From: Schistosoma haematobium | Taxonomy: Eukaryota > Platyhelminthes > Trematoda > Strigeidida > Schistosomatidae | Direction of reading: 5' to 3' | Length of the DNA stretch: 64,000 nt | NCBI RefSeq assembly: GCF_000699445.3 | Contig: NC_067196.1 | Location: 5,184,616 to 5,248,615 of the forward strand | Shown: in pieces, positions 1 to 11,327 of the stretch | Position numbering within the stretch: position 1 is the stretch's first letter | How the letters are laid out: the number at the start of each line of letters is the position of its first letter | Translations under genes and position numbers: made by a program | The notes under the pieces: generated by a model | Seen by the model: only the letters and a program-made list of their open reading frames with translations | Told to the model about the DNA's origin: nothing | Database searches by the model: none

Positions 1-272
1 CGTATGTACATTAGTTCAAGTTTCCATATTCCGTTAGCACTGAGAGATGAGGTTGTTAGGCTAAATCCTAGTATACAAGAGTATGAGTGGTAATAGAAAA
101 AATTGCTGATTGAAGGTATGGTTCAAGAAAATATTATTTAGTGAGATAAGAAAATTTCGAAGCCTAAAATTATGGGGACGACAAAGAGTGGATGCACCTG
201 CATCATACAAAGTCTCTAATTATTGTTTACGATAATTACGTGGATCCCAACTAGGTAATCTATACCTATTAA

Positions 273-445
273 GTTTTTGATTAAGATCATGAACCGATTG
301 ATGTTAGACCACCTTTGGAAACCTGGAAGCACTGGACGGCCGTTTCGTCCTATTGTGGGACTCCTCAGCAGTGCGCATCCACGATCCCGCTCGCGGTTCA
401 TAATCTCAATCAAAAACTTAATAATCTCCACAACCCCTATACTAG
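273..445 (-). mobile_element. S SINE copy with intact hammerhead ribozyme core, partly inverted
   Basis: Short SINE of the schistosome Smα type inserted into LA. TATACCTATTAA stands on both sides (261-272 and 446-457), so the insertion is exact. The ribozyme part (about 329-374) runs on the minus strand. A tail-like block starting GGTTCA at 395-420 runs on the plus strand and matches, inverted, the tail at 271-295. The copy is therefore tail-ribozyme-tail in inverted order, as expected from 5' inversion (twin priming) during target-primed reverse transcription. The tRNA-like head is missing. Confidence 0.75.
329..374 (-). ncRNA. Hammerhead ribozyme motif (type I, Smα-like)
   Basis: On the minus strand the core reads CUGA (368-365), G, GA, then stem II GUCC/GGAC around a short loop, GAAA (346-343), and cleavage triplet GUC (337-335). 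Stem I is six perfect pairs (GCACTG 374-369 with CAGTGC 334-329). Stem III is the self-complementary ACGGCCGU, very short, as known for schistosome hammerheads that are thought to act with a weak or dimeric stem III. All invariant core bases are present, so self-cleavage of a minus-strand transcript is plausible. Activity itself is inferred. Confidence 0.75.
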
Positions 446-1515
446 TATACCTATTAACTTGGCTAAGTGCAATTTTCATTGACTTCATGAACTGATGCCA
501 TATTTTTCTTTGACTACACCTAGCTTCCTTCCAGCCTACTCCAACACCACATAACAACATCTGTCGAGATAGGCGGTGCTTAAGCATACGTAACATATGT
601 ACCAGCCACCTTAGTTGATGAAGATTTACAAATTCATCGATTAATTTTTCATTTTTATCTAGTAATCAATTCCCAACTCACGCATTGCTTACTCAGTTTT
701 TAAAGTACACGAGAAATGCTCCATAGACATTTATGATTGAATACTAGTAACCTGCGAATATTCCCTAATATTAATGGCCCTGTTTCACACCCATAAATTT
801 GGTAAAAACCAGTCGAGCCTTATGAATGCGTGTCGAGATTTCATCAGACACCGAACCATCAGTGCTGATAAGGCAACCTTGACGAATACCACTTGAGATA
901 ACCAATTTTGATGACAGTTCGCCATAAACTCTGACTCAACCATTAGTGTTCCAGTAGAGAGTTTGTACAAGATTGATATACTTCTTTCAGATGTCTCTCA
1001 GTGACAGACTGTCACAGAATCTCACAATCAACAGAGTCGAGCACCAGCTCAAAGTCTAGGAATAAAATGACAGTCGGACGTCGAAATATATGCCTCTGTT
1101 CCAGAACCTTCTGAAGTGTGAATATTTGGTAATACATTCATATCCAGATCAGCCTAGTTTTCTCAGATTTGTTTTCACCAGTTCTAGTTAGACATCGAAG
1201 TATTATTGAAGCTGATATTCTTGGAATTATATTAGTTGAACTGATTACTCTGTGAGTGTCACAAGGGGATTTTTGTCCCTTCTTATAGATTGCAACAACC
1301 AACCATCGAGATCAGTTAGATGAGATTTCGTTCAGTTTCCAGATTTTAGATAAGATCTTGGATAATTTAACTGCCAAAACTGGGAAACAGTCCTAAAAAC
1401 TCCCAGAAGTTAGTACATCAGACCCTACTGTTCTCCATTGCTCTAGATTACCTATAGCCTTTTCGGCCTTACTGAAAATTGGGGGACTTGTATCAGTCCT
1501 CTACATTGCCAAAGT

Positions 1516-4470
1516 GAGGTCAAATGAATTGTCATACTTGGACCCTGTGTATTCGTTTTAGAGATGCAACATACATCAACAGCACGAGATTCTCGAGTCC
1601 TGAATTAATAAACCTGTTTTCCTACCTGACACGAGGTGTGAATATTAAAAGTTCCAATATGTAATTTAGGGCATGCTTTCAGGAGTCTAGGAATAACATT
1701 TCGTGAACCCAAATCACTAGAATTGGTGGTGAGTGCTGATTAAGAAAAATGAGAAGGGTTAGTTGTGGGTTTAAGAAAATTATTAAGAATTGATAGTGGG
1801 ATTCAATCGTCAACAAGACGATCTCGGATGCTGATAGAGATATGAGAGCGGTTATCACTCCCCGGTTGCACGCATTGTGAAAGGATATTTTTTCTCGAGA
1901 GATTTGTAAGAGAAGCTGAATTGGTAGTTGTGTTAGAGGTCTGAGACTGCGACCGCAGAGCCCAAGGAACAACTATTTGAGGCCGGTAGCGCACAGTCCT
2001 CTTATGGGAAGTTCTTGATGTGTACGCTTCTCGCTAACTTGCCATCGGAGCTTAATTTACTGCTTTTAGACTTTCCATTCTCCAACCGACCTGCCTGGCA
2101 TGAAAGGACCTATAGGAACATGTGTTCCAGTCAATACAGCCCAGTCGATTCATTACGATACGGAAGCCCTATCACCACGTCAAGGTGGCAGCTAAGGTTG
2201 GGACACTATTAAGTATGGTTCCTGTATCCATTGTAGATACACTCGGCATAAAAATTTCTTCAACATCACTTATCGAATGATCAATATTTGCTACATTCAA
2301 CAAACCATTGAATATGTAATGTCGATTACTATGTCAAGCTCACATAGCTTATTGTATCCTCTGAACAGATCAATCTGTTCAATCATCTCAAGCCATATTT
2401 TTTATCGTGTCATTTATTCGCTTATCGACCTTGACTGCTTTTATGTAAGGGTATGTGTATACATTTCCTATCTTACTTATCACATGTCTGTAACTTATTT
2501 TTGTCTGACTTTAAATATCGATTCACGCTTGGTTAAATCGAGTTGGCTCACTCGCCTTCACCATTGCGTGTCATTTCGTTTTGCTTCGCTTTCCGATCAA
2601 CGATTGTACGGAATATACGAATTCAGAATCCGTTCACGTACTTGACTCATTTAATTTCATTATTTACCAACGTGATTTAAGTCGATGATAAACATATTCG
2701 AGGGTTGATGACATGGATATTTCAATAATAAGCAGCAAACAATCTACCTGGAGTCAAATCTCCGGGCTATTAAAAATGTTTTGTCCTTGTTTAATGGAAT
2801 AATGGATTGGTCCATTATTAAATTAAATTATCTAATCTAATCTTTACTTTTAGACTTTATTCCTTCCCTATCTGACTTTCTTCAGATTAACGCTATGCTA
2901 CATAGTTATCAGTTGTGTCAATTACATTTTACAACATGTAGGTCTTGGAGTGTTGAACAAAATACATTAATCTCAAATTCCTTTATCCCCTTGTCTCAGT
3001 ATTTGATTCTTTTTAAATATTATAGCTTAATCATTTTGTGCATGATAATCATAGAAACTCTGTGAATTTGGACAGCTTGGCTCGGGATAATACTTGTTTC
3101 ATTTTTCCCACCTGTAGATAATCTCACTCCAGTTGACACGACTGAGTAAACATTCCTAATATCGGTTAATAGTAAGTTATTTATCAGTGTGGATATCTCA
3201 GTCACACAGAAAACCAGTTACAGTTGCAATAGTTAACTTCACCGATTGCGAAAGAGAATGAGTCAGGTTTGAAACCAATAAGGAGCATCAGTTTCATCAA
3301 GATCATGGGTACCCCTAACTAATAAGTGCTAACCAGTATGAAATTTAAATCTATCTGTTTCTGCGGATTTCTTCCAACCATTTGTTATCAACCAAAGTCC
3401 CCAACAATGTTTTGCCATCTAAATCAGTAGCTACATAGTAACATGGTCAGTAAAATTTGATTAGTATTGATAACAATACAATGTAAAATTGATTACTACT
3501 CAATTACCAGTTACCCCGCACAATATTCACTGATTTTAAGGTTGTGTAGAGTCGAAAGGTTTAATTTGCTTGCTAGTTTCATAACTGTAGTTCATATTTC
3601 TTCTCCCCTTCAGTTAACTATAGCTGCAGATTATTTATAGTTTATTAGATTTATTGTCAATTACTTCTTTTAATCAACTTAAATTGATTTAAAATAGATT
3701 CTTTGCAATCGTTTAAATTATCTCGCTGTTGTTATTAAGAGATATGGCTGATTGGTCTCTATCGGTACATGTGCAAATTCAATGAACTGTCTCTATGCAC
3801 TCTTTAGTTATAAGTTTCAAGTCATAGTGCAATAGGAGATGGAAGTGTATTCAGCTGAAGAGTCCAAAACACTATGAAAAGCGTGTACTGAATCCCATCG
3901 CTAGTCATAGTGAAAAAATATTAAGATAGATTAATTGACAGTTTTTCATGAAATAAGATTTTCGCAATATATAAATAAAAGAGTAAAAGTTCACTTGCAT
4001 TGCTCATTACTAAACACTATTCAGGTAGGTTACATTATAAATCAGGGTTCCGTTTCAATAGTATAACGCGTATTCACAACTGATGATGTTTAATTTAATC
4101 AAAATAAACAGATTCTATATCCAACCTTCTAAAAATATGTTATCATTATTCTTCACTAAGGTGGTTTGTAGACATTTTGTTTGACAATGAAAACAATCTT
4201 CATCGAATACTAATATTATCTGAAGAATCGAAATTGGACAGCTGTTTAAGTACGGTTCCTTAATGATTCTTTGAAAAATTTCATTTAACAGTTTTAAACA
4301 AGACCTAACCTCTATAGTCTTCGAATATTTAGTAAACAGGATTATTTTACAATCCTAAGTTGTGTAGTGCTGATTCTTAAATATTGTCAAATTAGAATAG
4401 AATCAGTTGTTCAATTTCCTACTATTTTTCGACAATTCTCCGGTTGATGTTAATTCATGATTCACAAAAA
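1516..4470. other. Gene-poor AT-rich stretch, no gene recognised
   Basis: Open frames here are short and overlap on both strands without recognisable protein similarity. A GC-richer patch at about 2000-2215 (ending in CACGTCAAGGTGGCAG) looks like the 3' end of some retroelement, but I could not match it to another copy in the window. Confidence 0.4.
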
Positions 4471-4640
4471 TAACTCGCGAGGCGGGATCGTGGATACACA
4501 CTGCAGAGGAGTCCCACAATAGGACGAAAAGACAGTTCAGTGTTTCCAGGTTTTCCATGGTGGTCTAGCTTCCATTCACTCATGATCTCAACTAATAAAA
4601 TTACTATAATACTCACAAAACTCCTTCTCATACTAATCAA
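4471..4640 (+). mobile_element. S SINE copy, first of a dimer, ribozyme core mutated
   Basis: Starts inside the tRNA-like head (CGCGAGGCGGGATCGTGG) and runs through the ribozyme region into the TCTCAACTAATAAAATTAC tail. The core reads CAGA instead of CUGA at about 4504-4507, and the cleavage triplet is GUU rather than GUC, while stem II (GTCC/GGAC) is kept. The changed invariant U4 predicts an inactive ribozyme. Confidence 0.65.
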
Positions 4641-4800
4641 CATGCTCACTAGTGACTGGCTTCAAGAGCTATCTCCTGGAGTTCTAGTGAGAAACAGTGG
4701 AGTTCAACCGGGTCTGTTGTGAGATATTAAATGACTGAAGACAATGGTGGATGTGTCGCTCAATCTCGTAGATTAGTTGGAGTTAGACATTAACACAGTT
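4641..4800 (+). repeat. Spacer between S copies, also present at 58350-58520
   Basis: About 160 bp joining two S units. The same spacer, reverse complemented, is found next to the S copy at 58150-58350 (shared blocks such as CTCACTAGTGACTGGCTTC and GACAATGG), and part of it near 59868-59945. This suggests the repeating unit is SINE plus spacer, about 390 bp, arranged like the tandem Smα satellite. Confidence 0.5.
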
Positions 4801-5030
4801 GGATCCCGACCGGCTGAGTGGTCTAGAGGTTAAGCATTCGCGCACGAGACTGATAGGTGCTGGGTTCGAATTTCGCGAGATGGGATAGTGAATGAGCACT
4901 ACTGAGGAGTTCCACAATGGGACGAAACGACCATCCAGGTTTTCTTTGGTTGTCTAGCTTCAATTGAATCATGATCTTAACCATTGAAATTACTATAAAA
5001 TCCACTAACCCCTTCTGAAATATCTCCAAA
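4801..5030 (+). mobile_element. S SINE copy with tRNA-like head and near-intact hammerhead core
   Basis: The most complete S copy. A tRNA-derived head has an A-box-like CGGCTGAGTGG (about 4811) and a B-box-like GGTTCGAATTT (about 4863), the internal pol III promoter layout. The ribozyme region follows: CUGA 4902-4905, G, GA, stem II GTTCC/GGGAC, GAAA 4924-4927, and triplet AUC 4933-4935 (allowed by the NUH rule). Stem I pairing is poor (A4901 faces C4936), so cleavage would be weak if present. The tail is AAATTACTATAAAATCC. Confidence 0.65.
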
Positions 5031-6407
5031 TTAAATATCCTTAAATTTCATTAACAATAAGGTCCCTTTTGATTTCTTCATATATAAAATAATTTGAGGA
5101 TAAAATCACCCTCTCAGAAATATAATTATGCCATAAACTATCTGTAAGCATACAATGAGCAATACTTCGATAAAAATCAATGAAACTTTGATGAGACATT
5201 TTATAAATATTCTCTATTAGATAGTATGTTTATGGGAAATGGGATGATAGTACCAGCTTATTAAAATACTTTCTGATGAAAGCATTTTAACTAGGTGAAA
5301 ATGGAATTTGAAGTCCAATATATAAAGGAAACTTTTCTGTGAACGTACGTTAGATATGTTCAAAATTTAATTAGATGTCTACCGACAACTCAACAATCTA
5401 TCCATAGATATAAGATAGTTAGAGGTGAATAATGTGCAGCTCAAGATCTTACATCCGGGATACCAAGGCCAATCTGTTATCTTAGAGAAATTGATGCTTT
5501 TTGTGAAACTTATTTTACCATGTATCAGCGACTGATATTGCGTTGCTGGAGCCACAGGTTACCTTCTATAAGATTGAGATTTTTACTCTGATAGATTATT
5601 AGCAAAACTGCAGAAAACTGGTACTTGCTACAGGAAACAGAAATTTTTAAGGTCCAAAGGGGGAAGTACAGTGTATAAAAGACGATTTATTATGGGGCGA
5701 AAATAGGACATCAGCGTCGGAATACACTGAATTCTGTGCTTTGCTTATACTGATCTATATTCATACTTGAATACATTCAATCGGGCAATAAATGAATATT
5801 AATTATCCAGTAACTTAATGTATGCAAACGATTTTGGATGTTCATAGATAAAACTCCTTTAATTCATAAATTAATTAATTTACGGAGTTAGGTGGTTTGC
5901 TACTTTCTAACAATCACTTAAGTATCAACCTATATCAAATCTGAACCTTTAAGCTTGTTGTATTCTATCAACTTGATGTCACAGTCACCTTCGCTTAATC
6001 CTAATTATCTAGAAGCAATAGAAACTGATCTCTACAGTCTAATAGTCATCACTATGCTAAATGGTTACGGTGTGACAGTTTAGGTTGTCAAATTTCAACC
6101 TCTGAATAAGGAGTTCAACCTCGATAGATACATATACTGATAATCCTTATAATTCCGATTCTTCAGTTACAAACACTTATTATCAAATATTATATTATAT
6201 TCCAAAAATGAATACGGTTGTAAGCATTTGATGAGAACACACGAAATAAAAACGAAATCATATTATTCTGCGTCAGTTTTTTTTGCATTATTCGAATTTA
6301 TAAAGGGAAAAACTTATTGTATGAAATCGCATTACAATATTAACTTTACCAAAAAAAGAATAAGAATTTGAAATAAAGTAAAATCATCAGCATATCATAT
6401 TTCATCT
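5031..6407. other. No gene or repeat recognised
   Basis: AT-rich sequence with only short chance open frames on both strands; no splice-framed coding stretch or known repeat was seen. Confidence 0.4.
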
Positions 6408-6715
6408 TTGATTATGGGAGAGAACAAACCAGATTCCAGCACAGGAAGAAATCAGGAAGAATTGCTGGAAGTGGATAGGACACACATTGAGGAAAGCACC
6501 CAAATGAGTCACAAGACAAACCCTTATATGGAATCCTCAAGGCCAAAGGAGAAGTGGAAGACCAAAGAACACATTACACGGAGAAATGGAGACAGATATG
6601 AGAAGAATGAACAACAACTGAATAGAACTAGAATGGAAGGCTCAGGACAGAGTGGGTTGGAGAATGCTGGTCAGCGGTCTATGCTCGATTGGGAGTAACA
6701 GGCGTAAGTTTGGAA
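6408..6715 (+). mobile_element. LB non-LTR retrotransposon, 3' end fragment
   Basis: Nearly the same DNA as the last 300 bases of LB at 21265-21570: GAGAGAACAAACCAG at the start and GGAGTAACAGGCGTAAG at the end. The encoded piece is the extreme C-terminus of the LB polyprotein, here shifted out of its original frame into an accidental 96-codon frame at 6408-6698. It is a 5'-truncated, dead insertion. Confidence 0.7.
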
Positions 6716-7017
6716 ATGAAAGTTTACCTAATCAACATAAAAGTCTGAAAAACGAAACAATAGAAGAATGAAAAAGGGAAAAAATCCGTTAAAACAGAAC
6801 AGATCAATGAAGACTAACGACTGATCATATAAATATGTTCACAAAAAACCTTCAAATTAGTTAACGAATAAAACGGTTAAGTCCATTAATAATTTTCAGT
6901 GAAGAAACTATTCTTTCACCTATGAAAATGTTAGACTAAACAATTTTGAGAGGCTTCTTATTACTACTTACACGATGTTACAGTGCTTCACCATGTAGTT
7001 CATAATATTTCATTGTG

Positions 7018-7046
7018 ATAATAATATTATTATTACTATTATTATC
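7018..7046 (+). repeat. (ATT)n-like microsatellite
   Basis: Imperfect run of TAATAATATTATTATTAC type lying between the LB and LF fragments. Confidence 0.7.
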
Positions 7047-7099
7047 GCGTGCATGGATTTTAATATATTTATGTCTCATCCTACCAGAAGATATAGAAG

Positions 7100-7490
7100 A
7101 AGAAAGATATGAATGAAGGGGATGGTTAGTATCTGATAACACCTGCCAGGAGTTTACAAGACTTTAGATGTCCATCCAAAACCATATTACTAATGACTTC
7201 AAAAGATCCACCACACACCTTCCTAACTACCTTCAGCACTCTCTGTAGCACATCAAAGTATTTTTCTCAGAAGCCCGGGAAAAAATAATGGAGAACAGTA
7301 AAGAATAATAGGTAATATGCAGGAATCGACTAAATGTAAGAGTAAACGTTGAGTAATCCCAGTATAATTACGAAGTAAAGATTTGCTGATCCAGATACAC
7401 ATACAATAGTCCTGCACTCGACCCATGTTAAATGAAAGATTATATTGTAAATCCCACAAGCAGCTTGAAAATCTCAAAATAATCATTTAC
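7100..7490 (-). mobile_element. LF (CR1-like) non-LTR retrotransposon, C-terminal fragment
   Basis: On the minus strand a 77-codon frame (7486-7253) ends with a run like LHLVDSCILPIILYCSP. This resembles the segment after the reverse transcriptase palm in CR1/jockey-type elements, where a conserved Y/LYCSPxW block occurs. The following bases continue the similarity only across stops. It is short and decayed; the clade is my judgement from the motif. Confidence 0.4.
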
Positions 7491-8690
7491 ATTCGTATTT
7501 AGATCCCGTCATGAATCAACACACTTGATCAAAGGTATCACCTAAAAGTAAACCCGAAAACAACCAAAGTATATTAAGTGAACCCCTAAATAGCATTGTG
7601 TAATTAGCAGATAAGTACATTTTTCATGGTCACACCTACGGAGTTCAGGAAATTCTTCACGGCGACCACGACTAACAGAATTACATTGGCAGTTTTAGCT
7701 CACGTCATAACTACAGAAGGGTTGAGTGATAAAAAGGCGAGTTAGAAAATATTGTATCCAGAATTGCACCTGGAACAAAATTAAACAATCATAGGTTTTA
7801 GACTTGATAGAAAGGAATTTCAACCCAGTTCTGTTTTTTAAGAAAATCGCTAGATTTCGTCTTTTTTATATGAATAAATAGGGATTTCTAAACTGCTCAA
7901 GGACTTATCCTCGTTCATATGATCGAGTACAAAGTTTTTATCAGCATAAGAAAAGCAGATATGAACAATTTGATACGTTTGACAAGTTATCTCGACAATG
8001 AAAGACACTGGTACAAATCTGATATGTTAACAGTCGATCCTTACCTTTACAGATGAGAGTCCGTATTTTTACCCCAGAATCTGGAATATAATCTGATTCG
8101 TAAACTCTAGGCACAATCTGAAATATACTAGGTTTTTATATCCAAAGACCAGATTCGTGTGTCAAGTTTTTGAGGGATTTGGGATTTTTAAGACTCATAA
8201 GGCCGAAACAAACCTACAATGAATCAATAAAGCTTTTGAAGCTTAGTTTCTTATCAATCAGTGAACAGTAATCGATGTTATAACGTATTCTTTAGGGTCG
8301 ATAATATTTTATAATCTAGGATTTGAAGCGTAACCGGTAAATTGATAATTTATATATTACCGTACTTCATCTACGTTTCGGGCGAATGAACACAATTAAC
8401 TGTAGTTAATTGGTCAGGGCTTTATGCATGTGTTAATGAGATTTGCCTGTAAAGCCGAGAAAGTGCATAGTCTTGCGAAACAATTAGGAAGTATTCAGCA
8501 ACCACACTTCGAGACTTCGTCAACCTTGCGCTGTCTGTACAAAAATCGCTTTCAACAACCTAGCCAATTTTGTGTAATTGGTTCCCTTTATTCCAACCCA
8601 ACTAATAGTTTGAGAAAACATAACCCAAAAACACTAACAAGGAATATCGATTATGAAGCAAATTACATACCCAAGACATAAAATTGTATT
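7491..8690. other. Intergenic; one unassigned 85-codon frame
   Basis: No repeat was recognised. A plus-strand frame at 8424-8681 (starts MHVLMRFACKAEKVHS, Asn/Thr/Pro-rich toward the end) stops just before the D copy at 8691. I do not recognise it. It has no transmembrane or catalytic motif and may be chance. Confidence 0.3.
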
Positions 8691-9213
8691 TGCCCCTTGG
8701 TACGGCCGAGGGTGAAGAGGGTCCTCTCCCCCTCCCAAAATGCTCTCACATGGCCACATTTATACAGCCATTGCCAGAGAGGTCCTACTCACTGCCTTTT
8801 CATGGCGGGGGTGTTGTTTACAAAATTGAGAGGACGAAAAGCGAACGTTCGGCACTTTAACCAAGTTGGTGGGAACAGAGGGTCCATCTGGAGGAGTTGG
8901 AAAACCCTGATCTCAAGCCGATGGTACACATGATCTCCAGTATCCTGAAAGGACAAATGGAGTATGAACCAATTGTTGATCATCGACCGCCATGGGACTG
9001 CATCTCCTAATGTTGCTGCACTGTCGTGTAGATCAGACCTTTAGGTCAACGGTTCTGGGTGTGGCCCTCTAAGAAAACCATCTGCTTCGGTTTGGATGCC
9101 CTAGCAGTATTACAGCCCTCACATAGATCAATGATAACTGCTACTGGCCTCATTGTTATTGTGTGGCGCATATGTATTTGGTGCCCTCCTTGGTTGATGC
9201 ATTCAAATAAATG
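8691..9213 (+). mobile_element. D SINE-like element, near full length
   Basis: Begins TGCCCCTTGGTACGGCCGAG and runs through the family landmarks GAGAGGACGAAAAGCGAA, CCATGGGACTGCATCTCC and GTGTGGCGCATATGTATTTG to an ATTCAAATAAATG tail. It is more diverged than the copy at 17437, with small indels. It lies just downstream of the BET1 gene, in opposite orientation. Confidence 0.8.
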
Positions 9214-9296
9214 ATAAGTTTAGAACATTTAATAATCACTCATATATTTTGACAAAAATAAAATCACAGTTTCAACATCAATAACTATACATGTGA

Positions 9297-9677
9297 CTAA
9301 AGAAATCGGAGAATAAACCAGCACATGAGGAAAATGATGCACACGAATACAATTACATAACAACATAATCCAGAGGATAAATTCTGTTTAGCCATTCGAG
9401 ATAATCGAGACATTGTAGAGCGAAGAACACCTTCCGACCGATCAAAAGCTCCGGCCATATCTCCGAGTAAGCTATTTTGAGATCGTAATTCATCTCCTAT
9501 TTTTATCGAAAGACTACGAAGTCCATCGACTTTCTCTCTGAGTTCAAGGTTGAGACGGTCATGATCATCATGTACAGGACTTGGCCAGTATTCTAAAGTG
9601 CTACTAGCTAAATTTGCAGATGCATCAATCCTCGCATGATTCGGCTGAGAATGAACATATTTATCGCGAGAAGTCAT
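9297..9677 (-). CDS. BET1: BET1-family Qc-SNARE, tail-anchored vesicle fusion protein
   Basis: Predicted 126-residue protein of the BET1 family, whose members pair with syntaxin-5, GOSR/membrin and SEC22-type partners to fuse ER-derived vesicles with the Golgi. Visible features are a variable hydrophilic N-terminus (1-38), a SNARE heptad region (about 40-97) with the family block SLSIKIGDELRSQNSLL, the ionic-layer Gln at position 67 (Qc type), and a hydrophobic C-terminal anchor (about 103-124, VIVFVCIIFL) followed by only two residues. Human BET1 is 118 residues with the same layout. The coding frame has no intron. The start is the first Met of the open frame. Upstream on the same strand, CTGAG at about 9715 could be a splice acceptor. 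An ATTAAA at about 9228-9233 (minus strand) may be the polyadenylation signal. The frame is intact and unlike the flanking repeats. Confidence 0.92.
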   Translation of the reverse strand: MTSRDKYVHSQPNHARIDASANLASSTLEYWPSPVHDDHDRLNLELREKVDGLRSLSIKIGDELRSQNSLLGDMAGAFDRSEGVLRSTMSRLSRMAKQNLSSGLCCYVIVFVCIIFLMCWFILRFL

Positions 9678-9719
9678 GAAATTACAGGAATTTGAATGTA
9701 TTTGCTATGTGCACCTCAG

Positions 9720-10619
9720 ATCCATTTAGTGCACCGCACAAAACAGTTGTCAAGATACCTATAAAATCAAGAGATAAGCCAGTTTTTTGTTAATGAAGTG
9801 GTAATAAACGTTTATAAACAAACAGTGTACGCAGACCAAAATATGTAAAAAAAAACCAGTTTATTTGATAAGAATCCTTCCAATTATACTAACTAAGCAA
9901 AATGAAAGGATGAGAAGAATATACATATTTGCTAACGTTAAATTATGTGAAGAGATCATTAAATTGACTTCGAACCGAACTCCGGCTACCAATCAATCAG
10001 CCAACTTGACGTTTTAGATAAACAAAGAATAAAATAGGAGAGTCCTTGTGGTGCTGCCTGTTTCTTTCTCTTTTCAATGGCACACAATTTACGGTAGTTT
10101 TATTTACCAATCAATGTCATTTTTTGTTTAGTTGAAAATGTCTTTTCTTTCTCTAATTTCCTATTGCCATTATTGCAAGGTATTATCAACTAGGATCAAT
10201 GAATTGTGCCCACTACCGACCAACTCAATTATAACATTATATCAAATGAATGATATATAAAGGTGTAGACTTTACATTACACATCATAACACAGATAAGA
10301 ATATCATAGACAAGCAGTTCAGAAAATATATTTATTCGAATACATAAATATTGGCACAAAGGGGTACCAAATACATATGCGCCACAAAGTAACAATAAGA
10401 ATGTGAAGAAATAGAGAATATAAATGCGTATAAGAGAAAGGAGAACAGTAACGAACAGAAATTAGTGTATGGCAGTGAAATAATAAAAATGGGAGAAGTA
10501 GTTCAGTCAGCAAACGTACAACCAGTTAAAGAGGTTATGTCCACTTTTATGAAGAAAATAAAAGTGACAGCGGGATAACCACTGGCTTCTATTCTGAACC
10601 ACATCTAATAATGTCTTAA
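9720..10619. other. BET1 upstream region, no other gene recognised
   Basis: This stretch lies 5' of the minus-strand BET1 gene and should hold its promoter or 5' exon. I see no clear TATA box or coding exon. Confidence 0.3.
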
Positions 10620-11327
10620 GCCACTGGGCTGCACCATCTCACGGACCCCAACCAGGGAGTCGTGAAGGACCAACAAAAGCCAGCCTTTGCAGCTTTCTTT
10701 CATACCCCGACACCATGTCATAAACTGACCACTTCTCTGCCTTTTCTAACCAGTCCCAGAGTCGGCAAATAATGCACGGCGTGGAATTCTCTGGGACGAC
10801 ATTTGTAGAACATGTCCAAGCCACCGAAGTCGGTGTTTCAAGATGGTGACACCAATTGCATTATCGTCTCTGTGACCGAACACACGATACCGAACCTCTT
10901 CACTACTAACATGGTGTTGCCACTGGATGTGAGCCATCCTTCGGAGACAACGATGATCAAACACAGAGAGTCGTCTAACATCTTCAACTCGGAGGCCAGG
11001 TTTCATAAGCATAGAGCAGAAATGCTCTCACCGACGCGTTGTAGATCCGAAATTTTACAGCCAGACTGACATCACGAGGGTGCCAAAGATGGCTCAGATT
11101 GGTATAATCCGCTCGGGCTTTCACTATACGTGCATTGATCTCATCACTCACGCCACGATCAGCACTTATGTAGCTACCTAGATACACGAACTACTCGACT
11201 ACTTCTATCTGCTCACCATCCAGGGTGAGTACAGGATTAGGATCCTGCCAGTCTTGTAGAAGTACTTTGCACTTCGAAGGTGCAAAGCACATACCTTACC
11301 TACGTACATTGATTGCCAGGGCTGCCA
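10620..11327 (-). mobile_element. LC non-LTR retrotransposon, 3' part (second segment)
   Basis: The minus strand encodes the region after the RT active site: GMCFAPSKCK, then YLGSYISADRGVSDEINARI, SVRAFLLYAYETW, then VFDHRCLRRMAHIQWQHHVS and a C-terminal block ending near DNA that translates as GWGPRDGA-like sequence. Several stops and frameshifts break it. It is the continuation of the LC segment at 12525-13960; an LA copy separates the two. Confidence 0.7.

Larger units (their letters stand above)
1..1515 (-). mobile_element. LA non-LTR retrotransposon, decayed copy (interrupted by S SINE 273-445)
   Basis: Read on the minus strand this is a frame-broken relative of the LA copies at 11328-12524 and 61221-63010. 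It has the same order of blocks: finger/palm part of the reverse transcriptase near 1515-900, the thumb-like region (equivalents of KARL, HLW and VFDHRCLR) near 830-600, and the 3' UTR from about 500 down to position 1. It has many stops and frameshifts, so it is an old copy. It keeps a TGG (Trp) codon where two other LA copies have TGA. The 3' UTR is split by an S insertion flanked by a 12-bp target duplication. Confidence 0.7.

Noticed and set aside
4806..4880. tRNA gene
   Set aside because: A- and B-box-like blocks are present, but the sequence does not close into a cloverleaf acceptor stem and continues into the S ribozyme; it is a SINE head.
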